A stretch of 61,491 nt of DNA from NCBI RefSeq assembly GCF_000797515.1, contig NZ_JSBN01000051.1, positions 1-61,491 of the forward strand, in the 5' to 3' direction. Of the stretch, positions 18,023 through 27,666 are shown piece by piece (positions within the stretch are counted from its first letter, which is position 1; each line of letters starts with the position of its first letter). Source of the DNA: Sphingomonas sp. Ant H11. GTDB taxonomy: Bacteria; Pseudomonadota; Alphaproteobacteria; Sphingomonadales; Sphingomonadaceae. Made by a program: the position numbers and the translations under genes. The notes below the pieces were generated by a model. The model made no database searches and had not been told where the DNA came from. It saw only the letters and a list, made by a program, of their open reading frames with translations.

Positions 18023-19510
18023 ATGTTGAAGATCAGGCGCGTGGCAGTCGATACTTATCCTGAAAACACAGCATTCCTGCTACGCTCGGCCGACGGCTAT
18101 GGCGCGGAGCAGTTTCAGGCCATGCGCAAGATCGAGATCACCGGAGACGCTAGCGGCATTCTCGCAACGCTGGCGATCTGCGACGATCCGAATATCGTCG
18201 GCGACGGCGAAATCGGCCTGGGCGAGCAGGCCTTCCGACGACTCGGGCTAGCCGAAGGCGAGAGCGTCTTGATCGCGCAGGCCAAGCCGCCCCGCAGCCT
18301 GGAGGCCGTCCGGCGCAAGATCGGCGGCGATGTTCTCAGCGACAGCGAGATCGCTGCCATCATCACTGATGTCGCGGCCTATCGTTACTCGCCGATGGAG
18401 ATTGGCGCTTTTCTGGTGGCCTGCGCCGGCTTCATGACGACCCAGGAAACACTCGCGTTGACCCGCGCCATGGCCGATGCCGGCGACCGCTTTGACTGGC
18501 ATGCTCCGCTGGTGGTCGACAAGCATTGCATCGGCGGCATCCCGGGAAATCGCACGTCAATGATCGTCGTGCCGATTGTCGCGGCGCACGGTCTCATCAT
18601 GCCCAAGACATCGTCGCGCGCGATCACCTCCCCATCCGGGACCGCCGACACGATGGAGGTGCTTGCAAACGTCGATTTGTCGGCGGAACGCATGCGGGCC
18701 ATCGTCGCGACCGAAAAGGCCGTCCTTGCCTGGGGCGGGCGGATGAACCTGTCCCCGGCCGACGACGTCCTGATCTCCGTCGAGCGGCCACTCCGCATCG
18801 ACACGTTCGAACAGATGGTCGCATCGATCCTGTCCAAGAAGCTCGCCGCCGGTTCCACCCATATGGTGATCGACATTCCGGTGGGTCCCACCGCCAAGGT
18901 CCGTTCGCAGGGCGAAGCCGTGCGACTACGCAAGCTCTTCGAATATGTCGCGCACAAGGTGGGACTGACGGTCGATGTTGTGCTGACGGACGGCTCGCAA
19001 CCGATCGGACGCGGCATCGGGCCTGTGCTGGAGGCCCGCGACGTGATGGCCGTGCTGCGTAACGATGCGGACGCCCCCGACGATCTGCGCGAGCGGGCGC
19101 TGCTGCTGGCGGGACGCGTGCTCGATTTCGATCCTGACCTGGAGGGTGGGCGCGGTTATGCGCGGGCGCTCGACCTGCTGGCATCGGGCAAGGCATTGGC
19201 GGCAATGGAACGCCTCGTTGCGGCGCAAGGCGCGCAGACCCAGACGTTCCGTCCGGGCGCGCTGCGTAGCGAAATCCTCGCGGACGAGGACGGCTCGGTC
19301 GCTGCGATCGACTGTCACCTGATCGCGCGCATCGCCCGGCTGGCAGGCGCGCCGATGGACAAGGGCGCGGGCATCGATTTGCTGTGCAAGATCGGTGACA
19401 GGGTTCGCAGGGGTGAGCCGCTTTACCGGATCCACGCGCAGTCGGAGACCGGCCTGCGCTTTGCCTGCGATCTGGCGGCCGAGGGCTCGGGCTACCGGCT
19501 GCTGTCATGA
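18023..19510 (+). CDS. Thymidine phosphorylase family protein (AMP phosphorylase-like)
   Basis: A 495-residue protein with an N-terminal extension of about 90 residues before the pyrimidine-nucleoside phosphorylase fold, the architecture of archaeal AMP phosphorylase rather than the ~440-residue bacterial DeoA. The phosphate/base-binding segments are DKHCIGGIPGNRTS and PKTSSRAITSPSGTADTME; a C-terminal barrel-sandwich domain follows (GDRVRRGEPLYRIHAQ). AMP phosphorylase converts AMP plus phosphate to adenine and ribose 1,5-bisphosphate. Its stop overlaps the PRPP synthetase start (ATGA), strongly suggesting linked function. Confidence 0.85.
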   Translation: MLKIRRVAVDTYPENTAFLLRSADGYGAEQFQAMRKIEITGDASGILATLAICDDPNIVGDGEIGLGEQAFRRLGLAEGESVLIAQAKPPRSLEAVRRKIGGDVLSDSEIAAIITDVAAYRYSPMEIGAFLVACAGFMTTQETLALTRAMADAGDRFDWHAPLVVDKHCIGGIPGNRTSMIVVPIVAAHGLIMPKTSSRAITSPSGTADTMEVLANVDLSAERMRAIVATEKAVLAWGGRMNLSPADDVLISVERPLRIDTFEQMVASILSKKLAAGSTHMVIDIPVGPTAKVRSQGEAVRLRKLFEYVAHKVGLTVDVVLTDGSQPIGRGIGPVLEARDVMAVLRNDADAPDDLRERALLLAGRVLDFDPDLEGGRGYARALDLLASGKALAAMERLVAAQGAQTQTFRPGALRSEILADEDGSVAAIDCHLIARIARLAGAPMDKGAGIDLLCKIGDRVRRGEPLYRIHAQSETGLRFACDLAAEGSGYRLLS

Positions 19511-20406
19511 TCGCGACGATCCATCATTTTGCCGAATCCCTTCAGGCCGCTCATCGCCTGGCCGACCTGCTGGGTATCGACTGCCGGGCGGTCAACGTCC
19601 GTCGCTTTCCCGATGGCGAAAGCCTCGTCCGGGTTGAGGATACGCAGCGCACCGCAATCCTGTATCGCTCGCTCGACCATCCCAACGAGAAACTGGTCGA
19701 ACTGATGCTGGCGGCTTCGGCCCTGCGGGACCGCGGTGCGAGCTGCATCGTCCTGGTTGCACCCTATCTCGGCTATATGCGCCAGGACATCGCGTTCCAG
19801 CCCGGCGAAGCAGTCAGCCAGAAAGTGATCGGCACGCTGCTCGCGGCGCATTTCGACATGCTGGTGACGGTCGATCCGCATCTCCACCGAACCGCCTCGT
19901 TAGCGGCAGTTGCCCCGGGGATCGATGCAGTCGCAGTGTCGGCTGCGGAGACATTGGTCGAATTGCTCCGGCCGGAGATAACATCAGCCGTCATGCTGAT
20001 CGGCCCGGACGCTGAATCCCGGCCCTGGGTCGAAACCGTCGCCGCTCCATTGGGTCTCCAGGTCCTGGTCGGTGAAAAGCGGCGGCTAGGCGATCGCCAT
20101 GTCCAATTGGAGATAGCCGGTATCGAGCGGGTGCAGGGGCGGACCGTGGTGCTGATCGACGATCTCATCTCGAGCGGTGGCACCCTGGTGCGATGCGCCG
20201 AACTGCTCCACGCCGCTGGCGCAACACGCATCGAGGCGGTCGCCACACATTGTCTGGCCAGTCCTCACGATCTCGCGAAACTCGCCGCTGCGGGGGTGGC
20301 GCGAGTTCGGTCCACCGATACCGTGGCAGGCCCAACCGCAAGCGTCGCTATCGCGCCAGCCCTTGCCTCAGCGCTTGTGCGATGGACGCCGACCGCCGCG
20401 CAATGA
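19507..20406 (+). CDS. Ribose-phosphate pyrophosphokinase (PRPP synthetase)
   Basis: A 299-residue Prs-family protein that should make PRPP from ribose 5-phosphate and ATP. Recognisable parts are RRFPDGES near the N-terminus, VTVDPHLHR (ATP/Mg site), a basic flexible loop EKRRLGDRHV, and the PRPP-binding loop VVLIDDLISSGGTL. It lacks the extra residues of the housekeeping enzyme (usually ~310-320) and sits in an accessory block, so it is probably a second, specialised copy. It is translationally coupled to the phosphorylase gene. Confidence 0.85.
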   Translation: MIATIHHFAESLQAAHRLADLLGIDCRAVNVRRFPDGESLVRVEDTQRTAILYRSLDHPNEKLVELMLAASALRDRGASCIVLVAPYLGYMRQDIAFQPGEAVSQKVIGTLLAAHFDMLVTVDPHLHRTASLAAVAPGIDAVAVSAAETLVELLRPEITSAVMLIGPDAESRPWVETVAAPLGLQVLVGEKRRLGDRHVQLEIAGIERVQGRTVVLIDDLISSGGTLVRCAELLHAAGATRIEAVATHCLASPHDLAKLAAAGVARVRSTDTVAGPTASVAIAPALASALVRWTPTAAQ

Positions 20407-20458
20407 AAAGAATTGCCGCCGCGCCTGTGCCCGTAAACTCGGCGGGCAGCGCGAACCG

Positions 20459-21535
20459 TCAGGGCCGGATCGCGACCTTCAACACACCATCCCGCTGGTT
20501 GGAGAAAAGTTCATACGCGCTCTCGATGTCGTCGAGCGCGAAACGGTGAGTGACAAGGGGCCCGGTGTCCACGCGCCCTGAAGCCACGACGTCCATCAGC
20601 CGCCGCATCCGTTCCTTGCCGCCCGGGCAGAGCGTACTGACGATCCGGTTGTCGCCGAGGCCCGCGGAAAAGGCATCGATCGGGATGCGAAGGTCCTCCG
20701 AATACACGCCGAGCGAGGAGAGCGTGCCGCCCGGCCGCAGCACGCGCAAGGCTGCCTCGAAAGTGGCCTGCCGCCCAAGCGCCTCGATCGAGACATCGAC
20801 GCCGCGGCCATCGGTGATCCTGCGAATTTCATCGACCGGGTCGACCTTGCTGAAGTCGACGACATGATCCGCCCCCATCGCGCGGGCAATCGCCAGCCTT
20901 TCGGGCAGGGTATCGACCGCAATGATGGTGGTCGCGCCCATCAACTTTGCGCCAGCGGTGGCGCACAGGCCGATAGGCCCCTGCGCGAATATGGCGACCG
21001 TGTCGCCGATACGGATGCGGCCGGATTCTGCGCCGCTGAATCCGGTCGAGAGGATGTCCGGGCACATCAGCACCTGCTCGTCGGTGAGGCCGTCGGGCAC
21101 CGGCGAGAGGTTGGCCATCGCATCGGGCACGAGCAGGTACTCCGCTTGCGCACCGTCGATCGTATTGCCGAACCGCCACCCTCCCATCGCTTTCCAGCCA
21201 TGATCATGTGCGCCGCCGCATTGCGAGTGGAAGCCGCACAGAGATGCATTCGAGGTGCCCGACGGCGTGATCGCGCCGGCGATCACGCGCTGACCCTCGC
21301 GATAGCCGACGACCGCCGAGCCGAGCTTTTCAATGATGCCGACCGGCTCGTGTCCCACCGTCAGGCCCCGCGCAACAGGATATTCGCCCCTTAGGATATG
21401 GACGTCAGTCCCGCAGATCGTGGTGGTCGTCACTCGGATGAGCGCATCCAGAGGCCCGACATCCGGCACCGGTTTTTCCCCCAGGATGATTCGACCGGGT
21501 TCGAGGAAAATGGCGGCTTTCATCTTCAGTGCCAT
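20459..21535 (-). CDS. Zinc-dependent alcohol dehydrogenase family protein
   Basis: A 358-residue medium-chain dehydrogenase/reductase. The catalytic Zn site is CGTDVHI near residue 41 and GHEPVG near 65. The four-Cys structural Zn lobe is not present as in classical ADHs; only two Cys occur around residues 98-105 (LCGFHSQCGGAHDH). The Rossmann segment is IFAQGPIGLCATAGAKL. This resembles NADP-type secondary-alcohol dehydrogenases. A GGAG site lies nine bases before the ATG at 21535; Met5 is an alternative. It is convergent with the PRPP synthetase gene. Confidence 0.85.
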   Translation of the reverse strand: MALKMKAAIFLEPGRIILGEKPVPDVGPLDALIRVTTTTICGTDVHILRGEYPVARGLTVGHEPVGIIEKLGSAVVGYREGQRVIAGAITPSGTSNASLCGFHSQCGGAHDHGWKAMGGWRFGNTIDGAQAEYLLVPDAMANLSPVPDGLTDEQVLMCPDILSTGFSGAESGRIRIGDTVAIFAQGPIGLCATAGAKLMGATTIIAVDTLPERLAIARAMGADHVVDFSKVDPVDEIRRITDGRGVDVSIEALGRQATFEAALRVLRPGGTLSSLGVYSEDLRIPIDAFSAGLGDNRIVSTLCPGGKERMRRLMDVVASGRVDTGPLVTHRFALDDIESAYELFSNQRDGVLKVAIRP

Positions 21536-21803
21536 GAGTCAGAACTCCATCGACGCGGACGAACCGCACATTGGCTTATGTCCAACGCCACCCCGGGGTC
21601 TCTACGTGACGTTGCGTAGCCCTTGGTCTGCGCTTCCACACTTCCCGGCACGCCGTGAGACTACGTATGCCCGGCTGCTGAGCGAAGCGGTAAGCCATCC
21701 CTCAACAAAGAGGATTCGAACTTTTCGGTCCCTTCCACATCTTGTGAATTGCAGCGCCAGCCGGCGGCGGGCGTCCCCGCAGTGAAGAGGATCAAGCCAA
21801 GTC

Positions 21804-23596
21804 ATGAACGATAGTTCGCTGACCCGCGTCCCACAATTTCTGGTCGAACCCACCCGTTTCCTATTCTTCACGGGCAAAGGAGGCGTTGGCAAGACGTCGA
21901 TCGCATGCGCAGCCGCCCTTTCGCTTGCCGATCGCGGCAAATCGATCCTGCTCGTCAGCACCGATCCTGCCTCCAATCTCGACGAATATTGGACGTACCC
22001 TTGACCAATCAGCCGGTCGCGGTGCCGAACGCTCCCGGCCTGTACGTCCTGAACATCGATCCGACCGCTGCGGCAGAAGCTTATCGCACGCGCGTGCTGG
22101 CCCAAATGGAGCCCGATGCGAGCGCCCGGGACCGCGATACGATTCGTGAGCAGCTTTCGGGCGCCTGTACGACCGAGATCGCGGCATTCGACGAATTCGT
22201 CGGCCGCCTTGCCGATGCTGACGGCACCTATGATCACATCGTCTTCGACACCGCGCCGACGGGGCACACGCTGCGATTGCTCAGCCTGCCCAAGGCCTGG
22301 AGCGGCTTCCTCGCGGAAAATGACCAAGGCGCGTCGTGCCTGGGACCTCACTCGGGACTCAAGACGCAAGAGGAGCGCTTCAGAAGAGCCATGGCGGCGT
22401 TGTGCGATCCCGCGGCCACAGCCGTCATTCTCGTGACGCGCCCGGAACGCGGCGCGATCGCCGAGGCGGGTCGAACCTCGACCGAGTTGGCGGTGCTGGG
22501 GCTCGGCAACCAGCATCTCGTTGTGAACGGCCTGTTCCGCGCCAGCGACCCATCCGACGCGACGGCGGCGTCGCTGGAGGCCCAGGGACAGCAGGCGCTG
22601 GCAGAGATGCCAGCCGTGCTCCGGAAGCTTCCGCGCGACGACATAGAGCTCTGCCCCTTCGAGATGATGGGCCTGGACGCGCTACGTTCAGTCCTGTGCT
22701 CTGGCCCATTGTCGACAAACCCTGGCGAACCCGCCGTTGCTGCGCCATGGGTCGGCGACCTGCCCGGCCTCGATCGACTGATCGACCTGCTCGCAGCGGA
22801 CGGCAAAGGGCTGATCATGGTGATGGGAAAAGGCGGCGTGGGCAAGACCACCATCGCCGCGGCCATAGCGCTAGGGCTCGTCGAGCGTGGCCACAGCGTG
22901 CATCTCAGTACCACTGACCCCGCCGCACACTTGGCAATGACGATGACCGGGAATGTCGCCGGGCTTCGCGTCGACCGGATTGATCCCAAAGCGGAAACCG
23001 AGCGGTACATCGCCAAGATCATGGAGCAGAGAGGCGGCATGCTCGATGCGCAGGGTCAGGCCCTGCTGCGCGAGGACTTGGCCTCGCCTTGCACGGAGGA
23101 AGTCGCCGTCTTCCATGCCTTCTCGCATATCGTCGCCGAGGCGCGCAGCGCGTTTGTCGTGCTGGACACGGCCCCCACCGGTCACAGCCTTCTGCTAATG
23201 GATGCGACCGGCGCCTATCACCGCCAAATGACACGGCAATCGACTTTGCACGACCTTGCCGGCCGCATAACTACGCCGCTGATGCGGCTCCAGGATCCCG
23301 ACTATACGCATATTCTGCTGGTTACTCTTGCGGAGACCACACCTGTCTCGCAGGCAAGCGCATTGCAGGACGATTTGCGGCGCGCGCAAATCGAGCCTTT
23401 TGCCTGGATCATCAACAAGAGCCTGCTGGCGGCTGGCTCGAGCGATCCACTGCTGCGCCAGCGGCTCAGCGGCGAGCTGAAACAGGTCGATCGCATACGC
23501 GGATCGATGGCTAAGCGACTGTTCTTTGTGCCTTGGCAGGCCACACCGCCGGTGGGCGTCCCCGCGCTCGCACGGCTCGCCCATGACGGCGCATGA
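21804..23596 (+). CDS. ArsA family two-domain ATPase, frameshifted
   Basis: A tandem P-loop ATPase of the ArsA/GET3 (SIMIBI) group with two deviant Walker A motifs, [11 protein letters not shown] near residue 25 and [10 protein letters not shown] near the middle, each followed by STDPA and later [11 protein letters not shown] or [11 protein letters not shown] switch II motifs. ArsA energises ArsB-mediated arsenite export, but no arsB, arsC or arsR of that type is nearby, so the role here is open. The frame breaks near 21988 after NLDE; adding one A restores [10 protein letters not shown] and a protein of about 597 residues. Confidence 0.85.
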
Positions 23597-23602
23597 ACTG
23601 CA

Positions 23603-24478
23603 TCACGGGCGTTTCAAAAAAAGACTTGGACAATCGGAAGCGCCTGCCGAGACGACGGGTCGAATTGTTGCACGTAGAACCATCAGGAATCCAGCGAAGA
23701 CCATCGGCACGCAAAGCCACTGACCCATATGAAGACCTGTCGCGGAGGCAAAGGCAGCCAACTGTTGATCGGGCTCGCGAATGAACTCGACCAAGAACCG
23801 GAAAACGCCGTAGCCCAGGACGAACGCGCCACTCAGCAACCCAGGTCGGCGACGCGCGCTGGTGAAACGGAATAGGCACCAGAGCAAGAGGAAGAGGATC
23901 GGCCCCTCCAGCATCGCTTCGTAGAGTTGGCTGGGATGGCGTGGGAGAGGCCCGGCGCCTGGAAAGACAATTCCCCATGGCAGGTCTGTCGGCCGTCCCC
24001 AAAGCTCACCATTCACGAAATTGGCGAGACGACCGAGGAACAGTCCGATCGGTGCGGACATTGCGACATAGTCGATGATCCGCAACCAATTTAGACGATG
24101 TCGCTGGGAGAACAGGAAAATGGCGATCGCAACGCCCAGCGCGCCGCCGTGAAACGACATACCCCCAGCCCAAAGCTTGAATACCTTCAAGGGCTGCGCG
24201 AGATAGGTTCCAGAGTCGTAGAAGACCACATAGGCGAGACGCCCACCGAGGATGATGCCCGCGGTGACCCATGTCACCAAAGCATCAGCCTGCTCCTTCG
24301 CCATGGGGGCGCCGTCATCGGCGAGCAGCTTCACCAGATAGAACCAGCCGAGGAGAATGCCGGCTATATAGGCCAGGCTGTACCAGCGCAGCGCGAATGG
24401 ACCGATCTGAAGCAGCACGGGATTGAGGTGCAGCGACGAAAAATAGATCGCGGTTGGGACGTGACCCGCGAGACTCAT
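23603..24478 (-). CDS. lgt: Prolipoprotein diacylglyceryl transferase homologue
   Basis: An integral membrane enzyme that transfers diacylglyceryl from phosphatidylglycerol to the lipobox Cys. The Lgt signature is GRLANFVNGELWGR, with MSFHGGALG, RHPSQLYEA and EFIREPD also conserved; about seven helices. I chose the ATG at 24478 because the family starts shortly before PVLLQIGPFALRWY; an in-frame ATG at 24517 adds 13 residues. lgt is normally single-copy and chromosomal, so this accessory-block copy is probably an extra paralogue. The final ~20 residues are unusual. Confidence 0.85.
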   Translation of the reverse strand: MSLAGHVPTAIYFSSLHLNPVLLQIGPFALRWYSLAYIAGILLGWFYLVKLLADDGAPMAKEQADALVTWVTAGIILGGRLAYVVFYDSGTYLAQPLKVFKLWAGGMSFHGGALGVAIAIFLFSQRHRLNWLRIIDYVAMSAPIGLFLGRLANFVNGELWGRPTDLPWGIVFPGAGPLPRHPSQLYEAMLEGPILFLLLWCLFRFTSARRRPGLLSGAFVLGYGVFRFLVEFIREPDQQLAAFASATGLHMGQWLCVPMVFAGFLMVLRATIRPVVSAGASDCPSLFLKRP

Positions 24479-24606
24479 GCGACAGTCCGATCTAAGGAGA
24501 AAATTGCTCAATCGCATTTTCGAGTCTCGTGCTCAAACGGTAATCCTTGCCATGTTTCCAGTCATTTCAGTTGCGCCTGCAGATCAGGCGGACACCATTT
24601 CGCCCC

Positions 24607-26356
24607 ATGAATGAGCGCCTGTTGCGGCCTTCGGCGCTCCTTTACCTCGCGCGACGCATCTTTCGATCGAGCGAAGCCAGCTTCATCCTTCTCGCCGTGG
24701 GGGTTGGCATTGCGGCCGGGCTCATTGCCGCGGTGCTGGGCAGTCTCGCGCATCTTTTCCAATCCACGCTCTATGACCTCAATTTTGACGATCGGCTGAG
24801 TGGCCTCGCCATCATCTCGCCCATCCGTCTGCTGGCACTGCCCTTGGGCGGCGCGCTACTGGGAGCGGTCATCCTGATCGTCCGCAAGCAAAGGCGCACG
24901 TCGATCGACGTGGTTGAAGCCAATGCCTTGCATGGCGGACGCATTCCGTTTCGCGACACGCTGCTGGTTTCTGGCCAAACCTTACTCTCCAACGGCTGCG
25001 GCGCGTCCGTCGGCCTCGAAGCCGCATATGCGCAGGCCGGAGGCGGCATCGCATCGCTAATTGGCCAATGGCTCAATCTGCGGCGCAACGATATGCGCGT
25101 GCTCGTGGGGGCCGGAGCAGGTGCAGCCATCGGCGCGGCGTTCGGAGCACCGTTGACCGGTGCCTTTTATGCCTTTGAAATCGTCATCGGCGCCTATACG
25201 CCGGCGAGTATCGCGCCGGTGCTGGCTGCCACCATTGCCGCAGTGATCACGGCCCGCACTCTGGGCGCGACGCCCTATCTCATTGCGGCCACCAGCAGCC
25301 AAAATCTCGCGACCCTCGACTATCTGATTTACGCAGTGCTCGGCCTGATCGCGGCCATGCTTGGCATTGCGCTCATGCGTCTGGTCTCGTTCGCGGAAGC
25401 GGCCGTTCGACATACCATGCTGCCGGAATGGTCGCGTCCGGTCTTGGGCGGGCTGATTCTCATGCCCATTGCCATGATCTCGCCCCACGCGCTCTCGGCC
25501 GGGCACGGCGCCCTGCATCTGACCATTGGCGGCGAACTCGCTTTGGGCATGCTGACGCTGATCTTTGGCTTGAAAGCCTCGCATCGATCGTGTCGCTCGG
25601 CTTCGGGTTCCGCGGCGGCTTGTTTTTCGCGTCATTGTTCCTGGGCGCCTTGCTTGGCCAGATCCTGGCGGGTCTTTGGGCACTCATTCCCGGGGCGGTC
25701 ACTCTCTCACCGGTGGATGCAGCGCTTGTCGGCATGGCGGCGCTCGCGGTCGCGGTGGTGGGCGGCCCGATGACGATGTCGCTCCTGGTGCTGGAGGCCA
25801 CACATGACTTCGAGATTACCGCAGTCGTCCTGACCGCCGCGCTATGTTCGAGCGCGCTGGTACGCGAGCGCTTTGGCTATTCCTTCTCGACCTGGCGATT
25901 GCACTTGCGTGGAGAAGTCGTCAGGAGCGCGCGCGATGTCGGGTGGATGCGCCTACTGACAGCGCGCCGCATGATGCGCACCGCACCGGCCACTGCGTCG
26001 CCGACCCTGTCGATGGCTGCATTCAAGGAGCAGTTTCCTTTGGGTTCGACGAGCCGGGTTTTGCTCGAAGATCATGACGGGTACTATGCCGGCCTGGTGC
26101 CGACGGCCTCGGTCTACGCCGACACCGGTCCGACTGACCGCATGATATCCGAGCTGACGATCCTGCGCGACGCCACCCTGTCTCCCGATATGCCGATCGG
26201 TGCGATCATGGCGCGCTTCGACGAGAGCGAAGCCGACGACCTGGCGGTCGTCGATCCCGCAGGCGCATCCTGGGCATGCTGACCGAAAAATATGTCCGCA
26301 AGCGCTATGCTGACGAGATCGATCGGTCGCAGCGCGATCTCTACGGCGAAGACTAG
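24607..26356 (+). CDS. ClC-family chloride channel/transporter, two frameshifts
   Basis: A voltage-gated chloride channel family protein. It has the GCGASVGLEAAYAQ stretch (GSGIP/GREGP-like loops), FGAPLTGAFYAFE, and after the break GFGFRGGLFFASLFLG, then a C-terminal soluble region resembling CBS domains. One C is missing near 25580 (KALASIVSLG restored) and another near 26262 (DPAGRILGMLTEKYVRKRY restored), giving a stop at 26356. The corrected protein is about 583 residues. The 3' end overlaps the convergent thioredoxin gene by four bases. Anion or fluoride/proton exchange cannot be separated by eye. Confidence 0.82.
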
Positions 26357-26808
26357 CTGGGAGGCAGGTGCTGGTTGACCCAACTGGTGATGGCGCGTTG
26401 GTCCATGGCACCAGCGCTGCGCGCGATCTCACGTCCGCCAGAAAACAGGATGAGCGTTGGAATCGACCGAATCGCGAACCGAGCGGCAACGGCCTGTTCT
26501 GCTTCGGTGTCGACCTTCAGCAAACGCACCCTTGGTTCGAGACCCTTGGCCGCGGCGGCAAAGGCAGGAGCCATCGCCTTGCATGGACCGCACCAGCTTG
26601 CCCAGAAATCGACGAGGACGGGTAGCGAGCCTGTCTTCACATGGCGATCGAACGCCTGGCCACTTACAGCAACCGGCGCTCCCTGAAACAGCATCTGGCT
26701 GCAGCGCCCGCATTTCGGGCTTTCCGAGATGCGGGTGGCCGGAACGCGATTTGCGGTCGCGCAGGAGGGGCAGATGATGACGACAGGATCAGCCAACGCT
26801 GCACTCAT
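26353..26808 (-). CDS. trxC: Thioredoxin TrxC-type with N-terminal zinc ribbon
   Basis: A 151-residue thioredoxin-2 type protein. The N-terminus has two CxxC pairs (CPSC and CGRC) that bind zinc in TrxC; the active site is WASWCGPCKAM, followed by FAIRSIPTLILF with the cis-Pro. It reduces protein disulfides and supports oxidative-stress resistance. I selected the Met at 26808 (MSAALADP) because TrxC starts just before the zinc ribbon; the open frame extends upstream to 26892. It may supply reductant to the adjacent peroxiredoxin. Confidence 0.88.
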   Translation of the reverse strand: MSAALADPVVIICPSCATANRVPATRISESPKCGRCSQMLFQGAPVAVSGQAFDRHVKTGSLPVLVDFWASWCGPCKAMAPAFAAAAKGLEPRVRLLKVDTEAEQAVAARFAIRSIPTLILFSGGREIARSAGAMDQRAITSWVNQHLPPS

Positions 26809-26941
26809 CCCGCTATTCCCTGTAATTGACGTGCCTGGCCCGCACCAGAGGAAGGGCCAGGAGTCGTTCCATTTGGGCGCGCCGGGAGCCATGTGACGCG
26901 TCGTCTCGACATTCTCATGACCAAAGCCCTCAATTTCTCGC
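26809..26941. other. Divergent promoter region trxC / peroxiredoxin
   Basis: About 133 bases between the divergent thioredoxin and peroxiredoxin genes. The part next to the peroxiredoxin gene is AT-rich and holds the palindrome annotated at 26942-26958. No gene is credible in this stretch. Confidence 0.4.
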
Positions 26942-26958
26942 TTACATTTGTAATGTAA
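26942..26958. promoter_or_regulatory. Palindromic operator upstream of peroxiredoxin gene
   Basis: TTACATT-TGT-AATGTAA is a perfect 7-bp inverted repeat with a three-base spacer, 22 bases before the peroxiredoxin ATG. AT-rich dyads like this are typical ArsR/SmtB family operators, and two ArsR genes lie directly downstream. Binding is inferred. Confidence 0.6.
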
Positions 26959-26980
26959 TCATGTAGGGAATAATGCCAAG

Positions 26981-27664
26981 ATGCGTGAGACGGAATTTTC
27001 CGAAATGGACGAAACATCGGCCGATATGGGCGGCACCCCACAGTGCCTGCAGATCGGCGATCCGGCCCCCAATTTCCAGGCGCGAACGACGATGGGGATG
27101 GTCAACCTCTCCGACTTTCGCGGTCGATGGTTGATCCTGTTCTCGCATCCCGCCGATTTCACCCCGGTCTGCACCAGTGAGTTCGTCGCCCTGTCAAAGG
27201 CGAGCGACCGATTTGAGGCGCTCAACTGCGCGCTGCTCGCCGTCTCGGTCGACAGTCTCTATTCGCATCTGGGCTGGATCCGCGCGATCCGCGACGGGTT
27301 CGGGGTCACGGTGAGCTTCCCGATTGTCGAGGATCCATCGCTGATCATCGGGCGGGCCTACGGCATGATCTCAGATCGCTCGCCCGACGCGGCCACGATG
27401 CGATCGACCTATTTCATCGATCCCGACGGGATCATCCGCGCGATGATCTGCTATCCCGCGACGATCGGACGCTCGGTCGATGAGATGTTCCGGGTATTGG
27501 CCGCCCTGCAGATTGTCGATGCCGATCATGTCGTGACCCCGGAAGGCTGGCATCCCGGCGACGCGGTGCTGTTGCCGCCCCACCAGGATCAGGCTGCTCT
27601 GCTGGCCGCGGCGGATGACCCGCTGTGGTTTTACCGCAGCAAGCCGCAGTCGCAGAAAGGGTAG
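26981..27664 (+). CDS. 1-Cys peroxiredoxin (Prx6-type AhpC/TSA)
   Basis: A 227-residue peroxiredoxin. The peroxidatic site is PADFTPVCTSEF (Cys about residue 63), with the Prx6-type C-terminal domain (GWHPGDAVLLPP, then DDPLWFY). It reduces hydrogen peroxide and organic or sulfur-derived peroxides with an external thiol donor. It starts at the ATG at 26981, directly after an AT-rich palindrome, and an ArsR gene begins three bases after its stop, so the two are probably one operon under that repressor. Confidence 0.9.
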   Translation: MRETEFSEMDETSADMGGTPQCLQIGDPAPNFQARTTMGMVNLSDFRGRWLILFSHPADFTPVCTSEFVALSKASDRFEALNCALLAVSVDSLYSHLGWIRAIRDGFGVTVSFPIVEDPSLIIGRAYGMISDRSPDAATMRSTYFIDPDGIIRAMICYPATIGRSVDEMFRVLAALQIVDADHVVTPEGWHPGDAVLLPPHQDQAALLAAADDPLWFYRSKPQSQKG

Positions 27665-27666
27665 GC

